Below are positions 1-11,500 of a stretch of 64,000 nt of DNA, one piece after another. The notes below the pieces were generated by a model. It was not told the DNA's origin. It saw only the letters and a list, made by a program, of their open reading frames with translations, and ran no database searches. The first letter of the stretch is position 1. Every line of letters starts with the position of its first letter. The position numbers and the translations under genes are program-made. This DNA is from Heliocidaris tuberculata (Eukaryota > Echinodermata > Echinoidea > Camarodonta > Echinometridae). Location of the stretch: NCBI GenBank assembly GCA_025618425.1, contig CM046846.1:215269-279268 (forward strand), written 5' to 3'.

Positions 1-219
1 CGATGTGAATTAGCTAATAAAATATCGGATCATGTCGGAAAATACTTTAAAACATTATTTTCTGACGTGAAGTTACCGACTAAGGCTTAAGTACATCACA
101 CTTCCGCATTGAACATATTGCGATCGGGACTGCACCTGTACTGTCAGCATAGCGCATATCCATGGTATGAAAAAAAAAAGTCTCATTCATACTTCAGAGG
201 CTGATCTCCTACGCTGTGA

Positions 220-345
220 TAATATGAATAAAAAGACGCTCCCTGCGCTGTGATACGAATAAAAAGACGGGCCCTGCGCCGTGATACGAATAAAGAGACG
301 GGCCCTGTGCTGTGTGTGTGATGCAAATAAAAAGACGCACCCGCA
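220..345. repeat. Short minisatellite, about 3.5 copies
   Basis: A 31-37 bp unit recurs: an AATAAAAAGACG core followed by a CCCTGCGCTGTGATAC-like core. The later copies carry an extra TG expansion. No function can be assigned. Confidence 0.7.
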
Positions 346-489
346 TCGCATATTGCAATGCCCTGATATATGCTTGTTGTGTGCAGATTCTTTAGGTTAA
401 TGATTTTTGTCCATTTAAGGCGCAGTGAAATTTGCTTGCTCGTAATGACGGGAATGATTATCAATCTTTTTCTTTGTTTTAGAGGCACA

Positions 490-642
490 AGATTTAGCTC
501 GTTATAGCCGATATCTCGTTATAGCCGACCTCGCTATAAAGGTTTGTGTTGCCATAGGATTACATGCAAGTAAATTTGGGAACGTGACAATATTCTCATT
601 ATAGCTGTTACCTCGTTATAGCCAACCTTGTTATGTCGAGTT
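490..642. repeat. Repeated CTCGTTATAGCC motif cluster
   Basis: CTCGTTATAGCC and variants occur four or five times in about 150 bases. Similar CTCGTTATA motifs form the ends of pogo/Tigger-type MITEs, one of which lies at 16378, so this may be the remnant of such an element. No clear paired ends were found here. Confidence 0.45.
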
Positions 643-649
643 TCCCCCA

Positions 650-808
650 TGTATATATATATATATATATATCACTATAATGTCATCAGGGAGACAGTTT
701 TTTGTCTCGTTCTTTGTCCATGGTGTCTCCCTAATACACCAGTCCTTATTAAGACGGAATAAACCTCATTGTTGTGTGTCTCACTCACCGAATACACAGT
801 CCAGAAAA

Positions 809-850
<42 letters not shown>
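650..850. repeat. Two TA-dinucleotide microsatellites
   Basis: TA runs lie at about 650-672 and 813-849. Further TA runs at about 2019-2040 and 2083-2119 flank the right side of the next element. Confidence 0.9.
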
Positions 851-855
<5 letters not shown>

Positions 856-1023
856 AAACTGGTGTAATAGGGAAACTCTCTTTGTATTTTTTCTTTGTAC
901 TCGTGTCTCCCCTACGTATGTTGTGTCTCCGGTACTTAGGTCGCACTATTATGGCGGAGTAAACCGCTTTGTCGTGTGTCTCTGAAAAGCAGTATCCAGT
1001 GAAATGTATATATATAATATATA

Positions 1024-2010
1024 CACAGTGCGTCCCCCCAAGAAGTTAACAGTTGGAAAAATAAATGTATCAAAATATTTATAGGAAATTTTAATACCTG
1101 TGGATAGACTAGGGTCTCTTCTATCAAATGACACCAAAATATGTGGCAATTTTTTGAGCTCGAGTGAGCAAAAGCGACTTTTGCGTAAGGGTGCAAAATC
1201 CAGACTTGACAAGAATTGGTATTTTGCGCTGACTAGTGTTAACAAATTTGAGAACTGTAAAAAGTTGACAGTTGGAAAAAGTCTCCCCAAATGAACATTT
1301 CAAAATATGTTTATGACATTTTCATACCTACGGATAGCTAAGGGTCTCTCCTATCAAATGACACCAAAACGTCTTAACGATATGTTACGCTTGAGTGAGC
1401 AAAAGCCATTAATGTGAAATGGTGCAAATCTATGGCTGACAAAACTTTGTATTGATTCTGTCTGGTATCAGCAAAGTGTAGAGTATTGAAAAGGCTTAGA
1501 AAATTTCATATTCTGATCATTAAAAGGCAATTAAGGAAAGAATAGGCTTTTTCTGTATGTCTTGACATATCCCATCAAAACTTTATGGTTGACTAAGAAA
1601 ACCAGCTTGAATTAAAACCTTGCCAAAACTAATATTTCAAAACACTCAGTAAAGCAGTTAATTGCTCACTGAAACATGAAAATATTGATGAGATACGTAA
1701 GGACATACAGAGAATAGAACCTCTTCTTTGATAAATTGTCCATTATTGATCAAATATGAATATTTATCAGCCTTTTCATGACACTCAACTTTGCTGATAC
1801 CAGCCAGAAGAAATATCAATTCTTGTCAAGTCTGGATTTTGCACCTATTCACAAAAGTGGTCTTTGCTCACTCGAGTTTAAAATATCGTCAGATCTTTAG
1901 GTGTCATGTAATAGAAGAGATCCTAAGCTATCTACAGGTATGAAATTTTGCTTCAAATATTTTGTAATATTTATTTTGGGAGACTTTTTCTGACTGTTAA
2001 CTTTTTTTTT
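1024..2010. mobile_element. Non-autonomous TIR element (MITE-like), about 1 kb
   Basis: The left arm (about 1040-1240, opening AAGTTAACAGTTGGAAAAA) is matched in reverse complement by about 1800-2008. A second, diverged copy of the left arm follows in direct orientation at about 1262-1470, so the left side is duplicated. The outermost left bases, ACAGTGCGTCCC, are the same as the ends of the mariner-like transposon at 13352, which suggests a Tc1/mariner-type origin. TA microsatellites flank the element and obscure any target-site duplication. No transposase frame is present. Confidence 0.6.
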
Positions 2011-2073
2011 TACACAAATATATATATATATATATACATATACACACATATGAAATATGAAAGTTCTGTGTCG

Positions 2074-2123
<50 letters not shown>

Positions 2124-2339
2124 AACTTTTTGCAAAGTTAACCATACAACAGCTTTGGCAAATCTTGTGGAAATAAATACAATGTGAAAGGAATGAGAGA
2201 ATAATGGTTGCATAGCTTAAATCAAAGTTCCCCTGAGCTGTCCTCCCATTTTGAAATTTTTGCAGAGATTCATAGTCGTATTCATATCATAGTCGAAATA
2301 TTTTTGAGGTAAATTTTGGTTGGAAGGGGAATATAGTGA

Positions 2340-2945
2340 ATGTGTCAGAAACTCCGTTGCCATGATAACGGCATATTATGGCAATAAATCAGGTTGAAAT
2401 CTTGCGCATCAAACTACTTCCTCATTTTTTGAGCAATGCTCGTGAAATTCGCCACACACATTGGTCTTGGGATGAAGATGTGCACGACATATTTTTTGAA
2501 TGTGTTGGAAACTCCATTGCCATGGCAATGGCATATTATGGCAGTAAATCAGGTGGAAATCTTGCGCATCGAACTACTTCCTCATTTTTTGAGCAATGCT
2601 CATGAAATTTGGCACAAATATTTGTCTTGGGATAGAGATGTGCAAGACATATTTTTTGAATGTGTCTGAAACTCCGTTGCCATGGCAACGGCATATGGCA
2701 ATAAATCAGGTTGAAATATTGTGCATCGAACTACTTCCTCATTTTTTGAGCAATGCTCTTGAAATTTAGGACACACATTGGTCTTGTGGTAAAGATGTGC
2801 AAGACATATTGTTTCAATGTTTGGCAAACTGCGTTACCATGGTAACGACATATGGCAATAAACAGGAAAATATTGCACATCAAACCACTTCCTTATTTTT
2901 CGAGCATTGCTCAGGAAATTTGGCACACACATTGGGGTGGGGGTA
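2340..2945. repeat. 160-bp tandem repeat, about 3.8 copies, with palindromic X-box-like cores
   Basis: The anchor ACTCCGTTGC and variants recurs at 2351, 2511, 2671 and 2827, giving a period of 156-160 bp. Each unit holds an imperfect or perfect palindrome of the GTTGCCATGGCAAC kind, perfect at 2676-2689 and, as GTTACCATGGTAAC, at 2833-2846. This matches the RFX-factor X-box consensus (GTNRCC followed by RGYAAC). Whether it binds anything is unknown. Confidence 0.8.
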
Positions 2946-3035
2946 TTAATCACCTTCAGTGATATTCTAGTTAATTATGAGCATATCCAGCTGACATAGT
3001 TTGCACTTATTTGAAGATTTTCCTCTTTTCTACAG

Positions 3036-3446
3036 GTATCGTACAGTTACTGATATGAAAATCTCTCAGCATGTCAAGCTGGAAGATTCTCCGTTCCTGG
3101 TGTCCCAAGAAGGGGAGCTGTTTGGAACGATTGACCTTGACAAGCCACTCCATGATGACTCAGAGTCTTCCAACGTAGTCCAGGAGTTTGTTGAGACTGT
3201 CTTCATCAGATTTCACGAGCAATCAGATGTGGTCTATGAGGCTGTGAGGGTGCGATTAGAAAAGGGTACAGTTGTTGTTTCCCTTGGACCAGCATGTGTT
3301 ACAGAGTGTCGACTGAAGGGAGGTCAGAAGGTATCAGTGACCATTCAGTTTTGCATCAATCGTGAGTGGTTTCTGTCTATGCATCATGCAGTGGAGAGCT
3401 TGAGTTGTATGGACACGGTGCTGCCCAAAGGACAACAACCCAAGAG
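3036..3446 (+). CDS. HELZ2: HELZ2-like exon A: domain preceding helicase 1
   Basis: The acceptor is TTTTCTACAG just before 3036 and the donor is AAGAG|GTCAGC at 3447. The exon enters with one base completing a split codon and leaves with two. It encodes a beta-rich region ([23 protein letters not shown]) that ends in the MHHAVESL segment typical of the region before the first helicase core in HELZ-family proteins. The preceding exon is not in this window. Confidence 0.88.
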
Positions 3447-6400
3447 GTCAGCTGTTACTAAAATCTGTTTTGAAGGGTGGTGTGGAGTAAATTAATGATT
3501 AAGTGTTAAATCACTAACTGATATTTCAGAATCTTGAGATATTGGGCCCTTATTTTACAGTATATTTGTGAATTAAGTATTTGATATGGTTATAATACAC
3601 AAGTAAGTACCAACATGAACAGTCAGGGAGATAGCCGAATCCGGGGGATGATTGTAGCACCGCGTTTGAGGGTACATTGAAGCGTGAGAGTTTGTTATGT
3701 AGTGGAGCGATGCGAACTGGTCACAGCGAACCTTTATAAATGTTCTTATTCCAGTCGCTATGGAAATAATTCACTGAAGCGAGTGAGCGAGAGTGAGCAA
3801 GAGCGAGAGAGAAAGAGAGAAAGAGAGAAAGAGAGACACACACACACGCGTGTACTACTAGAGCTACGCATCGAGCAGGATGACGGAGGCCCGCACCCAA
3901 TAACATACAAGCAAATACACACACAGACACGTGTGTGTGTATGGTGTACACACAATCTATGCATAGGGCATTATAGGCACAGTGTGTTTCGTTGAATAGC
4001 TGCAGCAAACTAAGAACGCCTTGAACGAATCTGTGACACGCAGATTCAAAAAATGCATTTTCGAATCGCGTTTTCATCCTTCAATTATGAATTTTCCACA
4101 TGGCTTGTGAATCCTGATTTTTGGAGGAGATAAACTTTATTTATCCATCTTTCATTGACTGAAATTTTGACATCAACATTCCATGGGCATTTTTTTTGGT
4201 GAATTTTTAAAGATATGTATGTCAAAGTGGTGTAGGATTGTCATTCACTTTGTACGCGTCGATCCACGGTCAGAAAGCGGTGAAAGGTCATGAATGATTC
4301 ATGGAGGCCAATCGTCCCATTTAGTGGGGACTTTTATCGTCCTCCGCATTCGGCTGTCTCCCTGAATGACGAATTTGTTCATGGTTTCCAAAAGCTGCTT
4401 TCCACTTAGTGTTCTAAAACCAAAGAAGCAACTAATTAAAAATCTGATGTAATGCAGTGAAACTTTGGGAAAAAAAATCTATTTCAGGATATCAATTTTG
4501 TATCAAAACCTCAGTGAACCATGAACCACTGTGATCTCCAATGAATTCCACTTTTACAGGTTTTCTGAAGTAGCTGATAAAGAATGCCTTGAAGGTTTGA
4601 ACAGTCGACAGAAGCAGGTTGCTCGCCTTGTCAGTTCATTGGAAACAAAAGGAGGAGAAGGCACATCCTACAGCGGTCCAACCATGATCCTTGGGCCATT
4701 TGGGACCGGGAAGACACATACTCTGGCTAAAGCAATTCAGAGAACCTTGATGGAGAGAAAGGATGCTAAATTTTTGGTCTGCACTCATTCAAACAGGTAA
4801 GTTCACATTGTCCAGAATTGAGACTGGAGTTTTCAATGGATTCATTTATTCAAAGGAAATATCTACATGTAAATACCATTAGAACGTAAAAAATGAAAGG
4901 TGTGACACAATGATCAAACCATATCTATAGGACAGCACTAAAAAACTTAATACTTGTGTCATATTGCTTGTTTGTGCCGGCAAGGCTGCATTTCATGTCA
5001 TTATGAGTAAATAAGGCATAATTTTTCCAGGTTTAGAGATAACGAATTTGTTAGATGTTCATGTCTTTGGCAGCTTCAAGTTGAGGGTAGTGGTGTTTTC
5101 TTTTGCACAGTGCTGCTGATCTGTACATCAGAGATTATCTTCATGAGTTCTGTGAAAGTAGGCCTGATATGTGGATGGTGAGAGTGTATGCAGAGATGCG
5201 GAAAATGAGCACCATCAAAGAAACAGTGAAGAAATACATGCTCATGAATGCTGCAGGACCTCGTCTACCAACAGAAGAGGAATGTAAAGGTAGAGTCGAA
5301 CATGCTATTGTGGCTACCTTGTTTTAAGGTCGACCTGTTTGTAGTAGATGATTGTATAGTTGCTATGTAATTAGTTTGTAAAGGTTTAATCTGTTTTAAA
5401 ATCAACTATGTATTAATGATTTGCAGAACAAAAATATTGCTTTTTATTTTATGCTGTCCTGACTGTTGGCTAGAGGCATTACATTTGCTTGTTGACTAAG
5501 CATCAATCTGTGCAGTCACTTTTGGAACTGGATAATTTTTAAAAAAGAACTAGCTACCCAATTAAAGGTTTTCTGAGCACGTAATTGGGTTTAAACTGCA
5601 TTCCTGGGCTTTTTTTCTTTAAGGTCAACCCAGTTTAGTTTAAATATTTACTAGATGTGGATGAAAATATATGATACTCTTGATCTTTAATGGTCCACTT
5701 CAGATTTATGTTTTCAAAGTTAATGTTTTGTATGCTTCACATGAGAGAAAAAGCACTGTGTGAAACTAAGCCTGCTTTAATTTCTTCAGGTTTACACAAT
5801 CATGTTCAGATATCTTGCATCCTTTTTAGAGAGAAAGTTGATTATTTATAAAGGGAATATGTGGTTATTCGTTTTCTTTCAAATTGCGGTTTCATATGAT
5901 GGAACTTCATATTTGAAACAACCACTATGTGCACTTGGTTGGCCTCAATATCATGATGATCTGGATTTTGCATAAGGAAATCGCCATTTATAAAGTGGTA
6001 TATTGTGATGTGCATGTGTCCTAAAGTACTGTACAGTGGTGATGTATGGTCATGTGATTGTGTTGCTGGGCTCAACATCCCTTTTGAGGTCCTTTGACTG
6101 TTGCAGGATTCAAAACGACCTTTGTTCACTTTAAGTCTTGACAGTATGTAGAAAATTTTTTGTGCATTGATATTTTTATTTATAGGGAACAATATATGAA
6201 TGTTTTCATCAAGATTCCTTCATGTGAAATTTTCATCATCATCTTCATCTTTAAAGATGTATTATAGGAAGAAATACATACTTAGCAAAGTACTCTTTAC
6301 ATGTTACATCTTATGGTACATATCTATCATCAAGGAAAGCCACTGCTTGGGTGAAAACATAACTTTACTCTTCATAAAGAATCTATTCATGTTTTGATGC

Positions 6401-8486
6401 TGTTTGCAAAATATCTGTGACCTGTATACAGAATCTTTTTATAAATAGATGAATGGTCATCTTTAAGAATTTTTCTTCAAGCATGATTTAAATTGATATT
6501 TTTTCTTGTATGCATGTCCGGAAATATCAATCTGGTTTCAGAGTGGGTTTCCAGCAAGGGCCCCAATATTGTCGTAGTCACTCTGAATACAGCGGTGCAC
6601 CTCACAAAAACAGCGACACTACATGGATACTTCACCCACATCATAATAGATGAAGCAGCCCAGGCCTTAGAGACGGAGGCCATCATTCCGCTTGCCCTAG
6701 CAACTGGGGATACAAGAGTGGTTCTGGCTGGTGATCCTGTACAAATCAGCCCAAAGGTAGAGCAAAAAGTCTTGCTATTATCCCTTAATGTGCCATGTTG
6801 GGCAATCAGCTCAGTCACTGGTGTTCATTTCCATCAACCAGTGCAGATAATTAGAAGTAAACAACAATAATTTTGATGAACCATTATCGATCTTAGTCAC
6901 AAAATCGGAAGACTTTCAGTACAATTACCATTTGAATAAGTAAAGCAATGTGGCACATGATCTTAATGTGTAGAAGTAGACCCAAAGCCGAAGATGTTGA
7001 AAGTTATCATGTGGTTGTCCAGTACTATGTAATTTGTAATGTATGTACAGGATAATGAATCAGATGATAAGGACGATGTAGTAAAGAAGTATGGTTAGTT
7101 TCTGATGTCATTAGAGGTCATTTAATAATATGAAACCGTGAAGTGGTTTACACAGTAGATTTTCCTCACTTTGATATCTGAGACCGCAATCAAGACATTA
7201 GCTTTTGCAAGAATGTTTTCTCATTTGAACATGTAGTGACTATACATGTATTTTAGGATTGAAATTACCAACAATTATCATTAGCACATGTGTTGCATAC
7301 ATGCATATAATTTTACTAAAGTGAACAGGGGGGTGTTTCATAAAGCTGTTCGTAAATTTATGCATGCTTTACGAAAGACTTGAATATGAAGAGCCCGATA
7401 GGATGCCCAAAGTTTTTCTTGATGTTTTAACAAAGTGTGACTGTATTTCCACTAACCTCAACTAAATTATTGCAGAAAATATACGTTGCATTAAAAATGT
7501 TTGTCATAGTAAGAATGTTAATCTACATCTGCACAGTTCAACTTTAGTTGATGCAGTTAAAAATGATTGAGCATCCCATTTGGCTTGTCATATTTAAGTC
7601 ATTCGTAAAGTCATGCGTAAATTTACAAACAGCTTTATGAAACGCCCCCCTGGAATAGGAATCATACATCATGTTAATTTGAGAATCAAAATAAGGATGG
7701 TGCATTCTTACTAAATTGTAGGTGTATTCTCCCTGCACATTGGAGGCGAAGTTCAACATGTCCCTGCTGCAACGTCTGTACAAATACGACAAACAGAATG
7801 ACTGCCATGCCAGCTGCAACCTTATCACCAACTACCGAAGCTGCCAACCCATCCTTGACTTCTTGAAGGTGCACTACCAGACCACCTTCAATTCAATGAG
7901 CAACTGCAAAGAGCACCCCCACCTCTACCCGCTTAACTTTGTGGATGTAAGGGGGGAAGACAAGCTTGTTGGGACCTCGTACATGAATGCAGAAGAAGCA
8001 AAAAAGATTGCAGAATACGTTCACTCACTGATTAACAACTGGCCAGTAGAGGAGTGGGGTAGACCAGAACAAAGTGAGGTTGTGGTGCTGTCACCATACA
8101 GAGTACAGGTAAGACATTACTTTCATCAGTATCAAAACAAATGCCTTTTTTGTATTGGGATGCAGTTTGAATATATGCTTATGTTTCCTCTCCATGTACA
8201 TGCCACTTAATAATGTTTTTCAATAGGTATCATGTCCATGCTGATATTTGGGGAGAAAAATTGCACATTGAAATTGATACTTTTAGGAAGTTTTGGATGG
8301 ACTAAAGGCTCGGTCACACATGATGTGGCAAACCGTGACGTTTTTTCTTCTAAATGAATATGGCAAGTTGCGTTGAAAAGAGAGTACATGTAGCTTCACT
8401 CAACTAAAGGTCCTATACGTAATCACTTCAATATCTTTGTGTTAAGAAATGCAAAAATGTGAAGGAGCATCATTGTGCTTATTATT

Positions 8487-8522
<36 letters not shown>

Positions 8523-11500
8523 TCCTATGGCATACATGTACATGTATGTGAATAAGGCATAAGTCTTAAACTGTTCACAAATACCTTGAAAGAAATGCAA
8601 GCACTCATTGGTATAATAATGTAGCACAAAGCTTTCTTTCTGTGGCAGGTTGATGCGATACGAGGTGAGATGCGGAAAAGACGTTTACATGATGTGACAG
8701 TGGAAACAGTGCGGAATGTGCAAGGTAATACTTGTGGACAGGGTGCTAAATGTACATAGTAGATTTTTCAAAAATTATCTGAGTACTAAGAAAGCAAGTA
8801 TATTCATTGAAGTAAGCTCCATTGGCTGTACAGTATAAGGGTTTTTGTTTTGTCAAATTGACTAGCTATTTGAGGGTGAATGATTTACGTGAGAAAACTG
8901 GCACATAGCCATGGTCTTGATCTGGTTTACCCTTTCATAGCAGGACTTATTGTTCTTTCCACTGGCCTGTACTGCAAGCAACTGAAATGTGATGACAAGT
9001 CAGAAAAAAAATGTCAATGCAAATATTGGAAAATAGTTGAAATAATATAGGTTTTCCTGGTCAATTTCATACTTTTTCCATTCCAATTCATGAACGTGCA
9101 TTCAAATTCACACAGTGCATGCCTGCGAAAATATTTGGGCTTTCAAATTCAGAATCTGATCGATCAATTTCAAAAATCATGCATGTGCGTTCAATTTCTA
9201 AATGTGAGCATTGCATTTCCTACTTGTGCATTCAAATTCACGCAATAATCGCATTGAGCCTGTTTGTTGCGTTCACGGCTGTTTCACTCGCATAGGCCGT
9301 GTACAAAATAAGCCCTAAAAACTGCACACACATAATCCGCGGGTGCTGTGTAGAGGATGCGCCGTCTTCGAATGCAAAAAGTTTAGCTCGAAAACCCTCA
9401 GCAGTACGCCGGTACAGGATCAGGCAACACGAAATCTTAACATGTTTTAAATTATCAAATACGACGCTTTTGCTTACCTTATAATGGAATCCCTTGTAAA
9501 TGTTTTGTGAAGATTCCAAAATAACATGGGAAAATATCATTCAAATTGTCTACTAGTGCTGGTATCGACACGCCTGATGTCGCCACTATGGCGACAAAAG
9601 TACTGGTTTTGGACTTTGCCGACATGTCGACACGCATGCTCCGATGGCGACATAAAATGGGTCTTTTAGTTTTTACATGTACCTCGCCGTGGCGTCGTGC
9701 TCGCGTACGTGATTTGTTTCACATACGCATTAGCAGCGCGCGCACGCGACACGATCGCTGCGTATCTAGCTGCGACGACCGGTATACATTACGTACATGT
9801 ACATGCCTAGATATGCGACACTAGCTGACTCGCACCGCATGACTTTCATTAATGCTTGATAAATTGGATCATACAAAACAAATTTTGGGGCAAATAGTTG
9901 ACAGTGTGCATCTTTGAGAACTGTAAGTGAGTATGACTGCGAGTGTGAGCCCGTGAGGACATAGTGCATGTATTCCATGTAAAGCTCTTGTGAATTTGTG
10001 TCGCGGGTAACTCTGGTTTAATAGTGTACGGTCACTACGGGAGCGACCCGAGTTTAGACTTGTTTGACTCATGTCCAGATGTCGACACATGTCGACATCG
10101 GCGTTAATTTTATTGCGACATGGCGACATAGATTTTCCATGCCGATACCAGCACTATTGTCTACACATAAGCACAATGATGCAAAATCATGATAATTCTA
10201 TAAGCGATTCTGAGTTTTTCCATGGTGACTATCCGCAGTGGCAGACTTGCAGACGATCATCACATTTTAATCCAAGTTTACTTAGTCCAATATCGCGATG
10301 AATTACTTTGATATACGCTTGTTGACACCTCTAATGACAGATAATTCATTCCCACACAACATATCTGAATTCAAGCGTGAACCCATCGCCTAATCTTTCC
10401 ATAATCAAATTATCCTTACAGGTCGTTAAACGTGTATGAATGCAGAAAATGTCAAATAGTCAATTTACGGATGAAGATTGCAACTACGGTCAATTCATAA
10501 AGATGGTATCTTATTTATTCAAAATATCAAATTTTTATAAAATCCACCATTAAAAAATTAAAATACATCTTAACTTATTATTAAAAACATGTGTTTCTTT
10601 AAATGGTAGTTTTAACAATAATAAATAATTAAAGAAAGAAATCGGTAAATTTGAAAAAATGAAATTGGCAATCAGTCCCGGGGAAATACAAAATGGAATG
10701 TGGCAGGCCGGCCAGCTGGGAGTTGTAAACAAAAAGCTCGTCAACTAAATGAAAACCTAATATTATTGATTAATCAATCCAAATTGTAGATGCTGATTTA
10801 TAAACATGGCAAGAGTGTATTTCAGAAATATTTTAGACATTCCAAGAACAGTGCATATGCATCTTCTTGCATTTTATAGTACATTTGGCAGCTGTCAACC
10901 GAGATTCATTCAACGTCGGCGCACGGTCTGTGACTAACTCTGGGAAGCCCGCTGCCGCGCCGAAGGGCTCGGGTACGGCCTGTGGCTTTGGCGGCGGCGC
11001 TCCCTGGAGTGTCGTGCATGCGCATGCAAGTTGCAACGACATGTACTGTGGATCCTGCTGATGGAAATGACAATTATGTACCGTCTCCCAAGACGGGTGC
11101 TGATAAAATGTTATATCATTTTGAATGGTTTCTTATTCTTGAAAAATTCCTAATGCCAACGGCTATGTAAAATTTTATATTAGACTACTTTTAGACCAAC
11201 TTATCATCTAATTCACACTGAAAACTCATCACGACATACTGGTGCAGTGTATTTTTTAATATTTCTTTTAATCGTAATATTTGGTGTCTTGGTTGCCATG
11301 ACTTCCTCTCAATACCACTTGCTCAACACCCACCACATACATCTATCGATCTTTCTTCTCGCTCAGCTTTTGTACAATGTCTTTATTTTGACTTCGCACT
11401 ATCCAGACATATTTTGTTGTTAACTCATGTTTGTACTCTTCAATGTCTGGTCTTTCATCTGTAGATCTTTGTCATCGACACTAGCGTACCTGGGGGGGGG

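Larger units (their letters stand above)
1..3035. other. Upstream intron of the HELZ2-like gene (partial)
   Basis: I see no coding exon here. The first recognisable exon begins at 3036 with an incomplete codon, so the gene's N-terminal exons lie left of the window and this stretch is intron. It holds a minisatellite, TA microsatellites, a ~1 kb inverted-repeat element and a 160-bp tandem array, listed separately. The open frames across the TA runs are low-complexity artefacts. Confidence 0.7.
3447..8648. other. Introns 1-5 of the HELZ2-like gene
   Basis: These five introns (3447-4559, 4797-5110, 5290-6541, 6757-7721, 8109-8648) hold no recognisable gene. The first contains a TIR element at 3624-4364, the fourth a foldback MITE at 7328-7650 and the fifth a 32-base G run. 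The stretches 4797-5110 and 5290-6541 show no feature I can name. Confidence 0.7.

Noticed and set aside
675..962. Short open frames across the TA runs near 675-962 and 1897-2187
   Set aside because: They encode alternating Y and I from TA microsatellites; no protein signature.
3684..4077. Overlapping open frames on both strands at 3684-4077
   Set aside because: They cross GA and CA microsatellites inside a TIR element.
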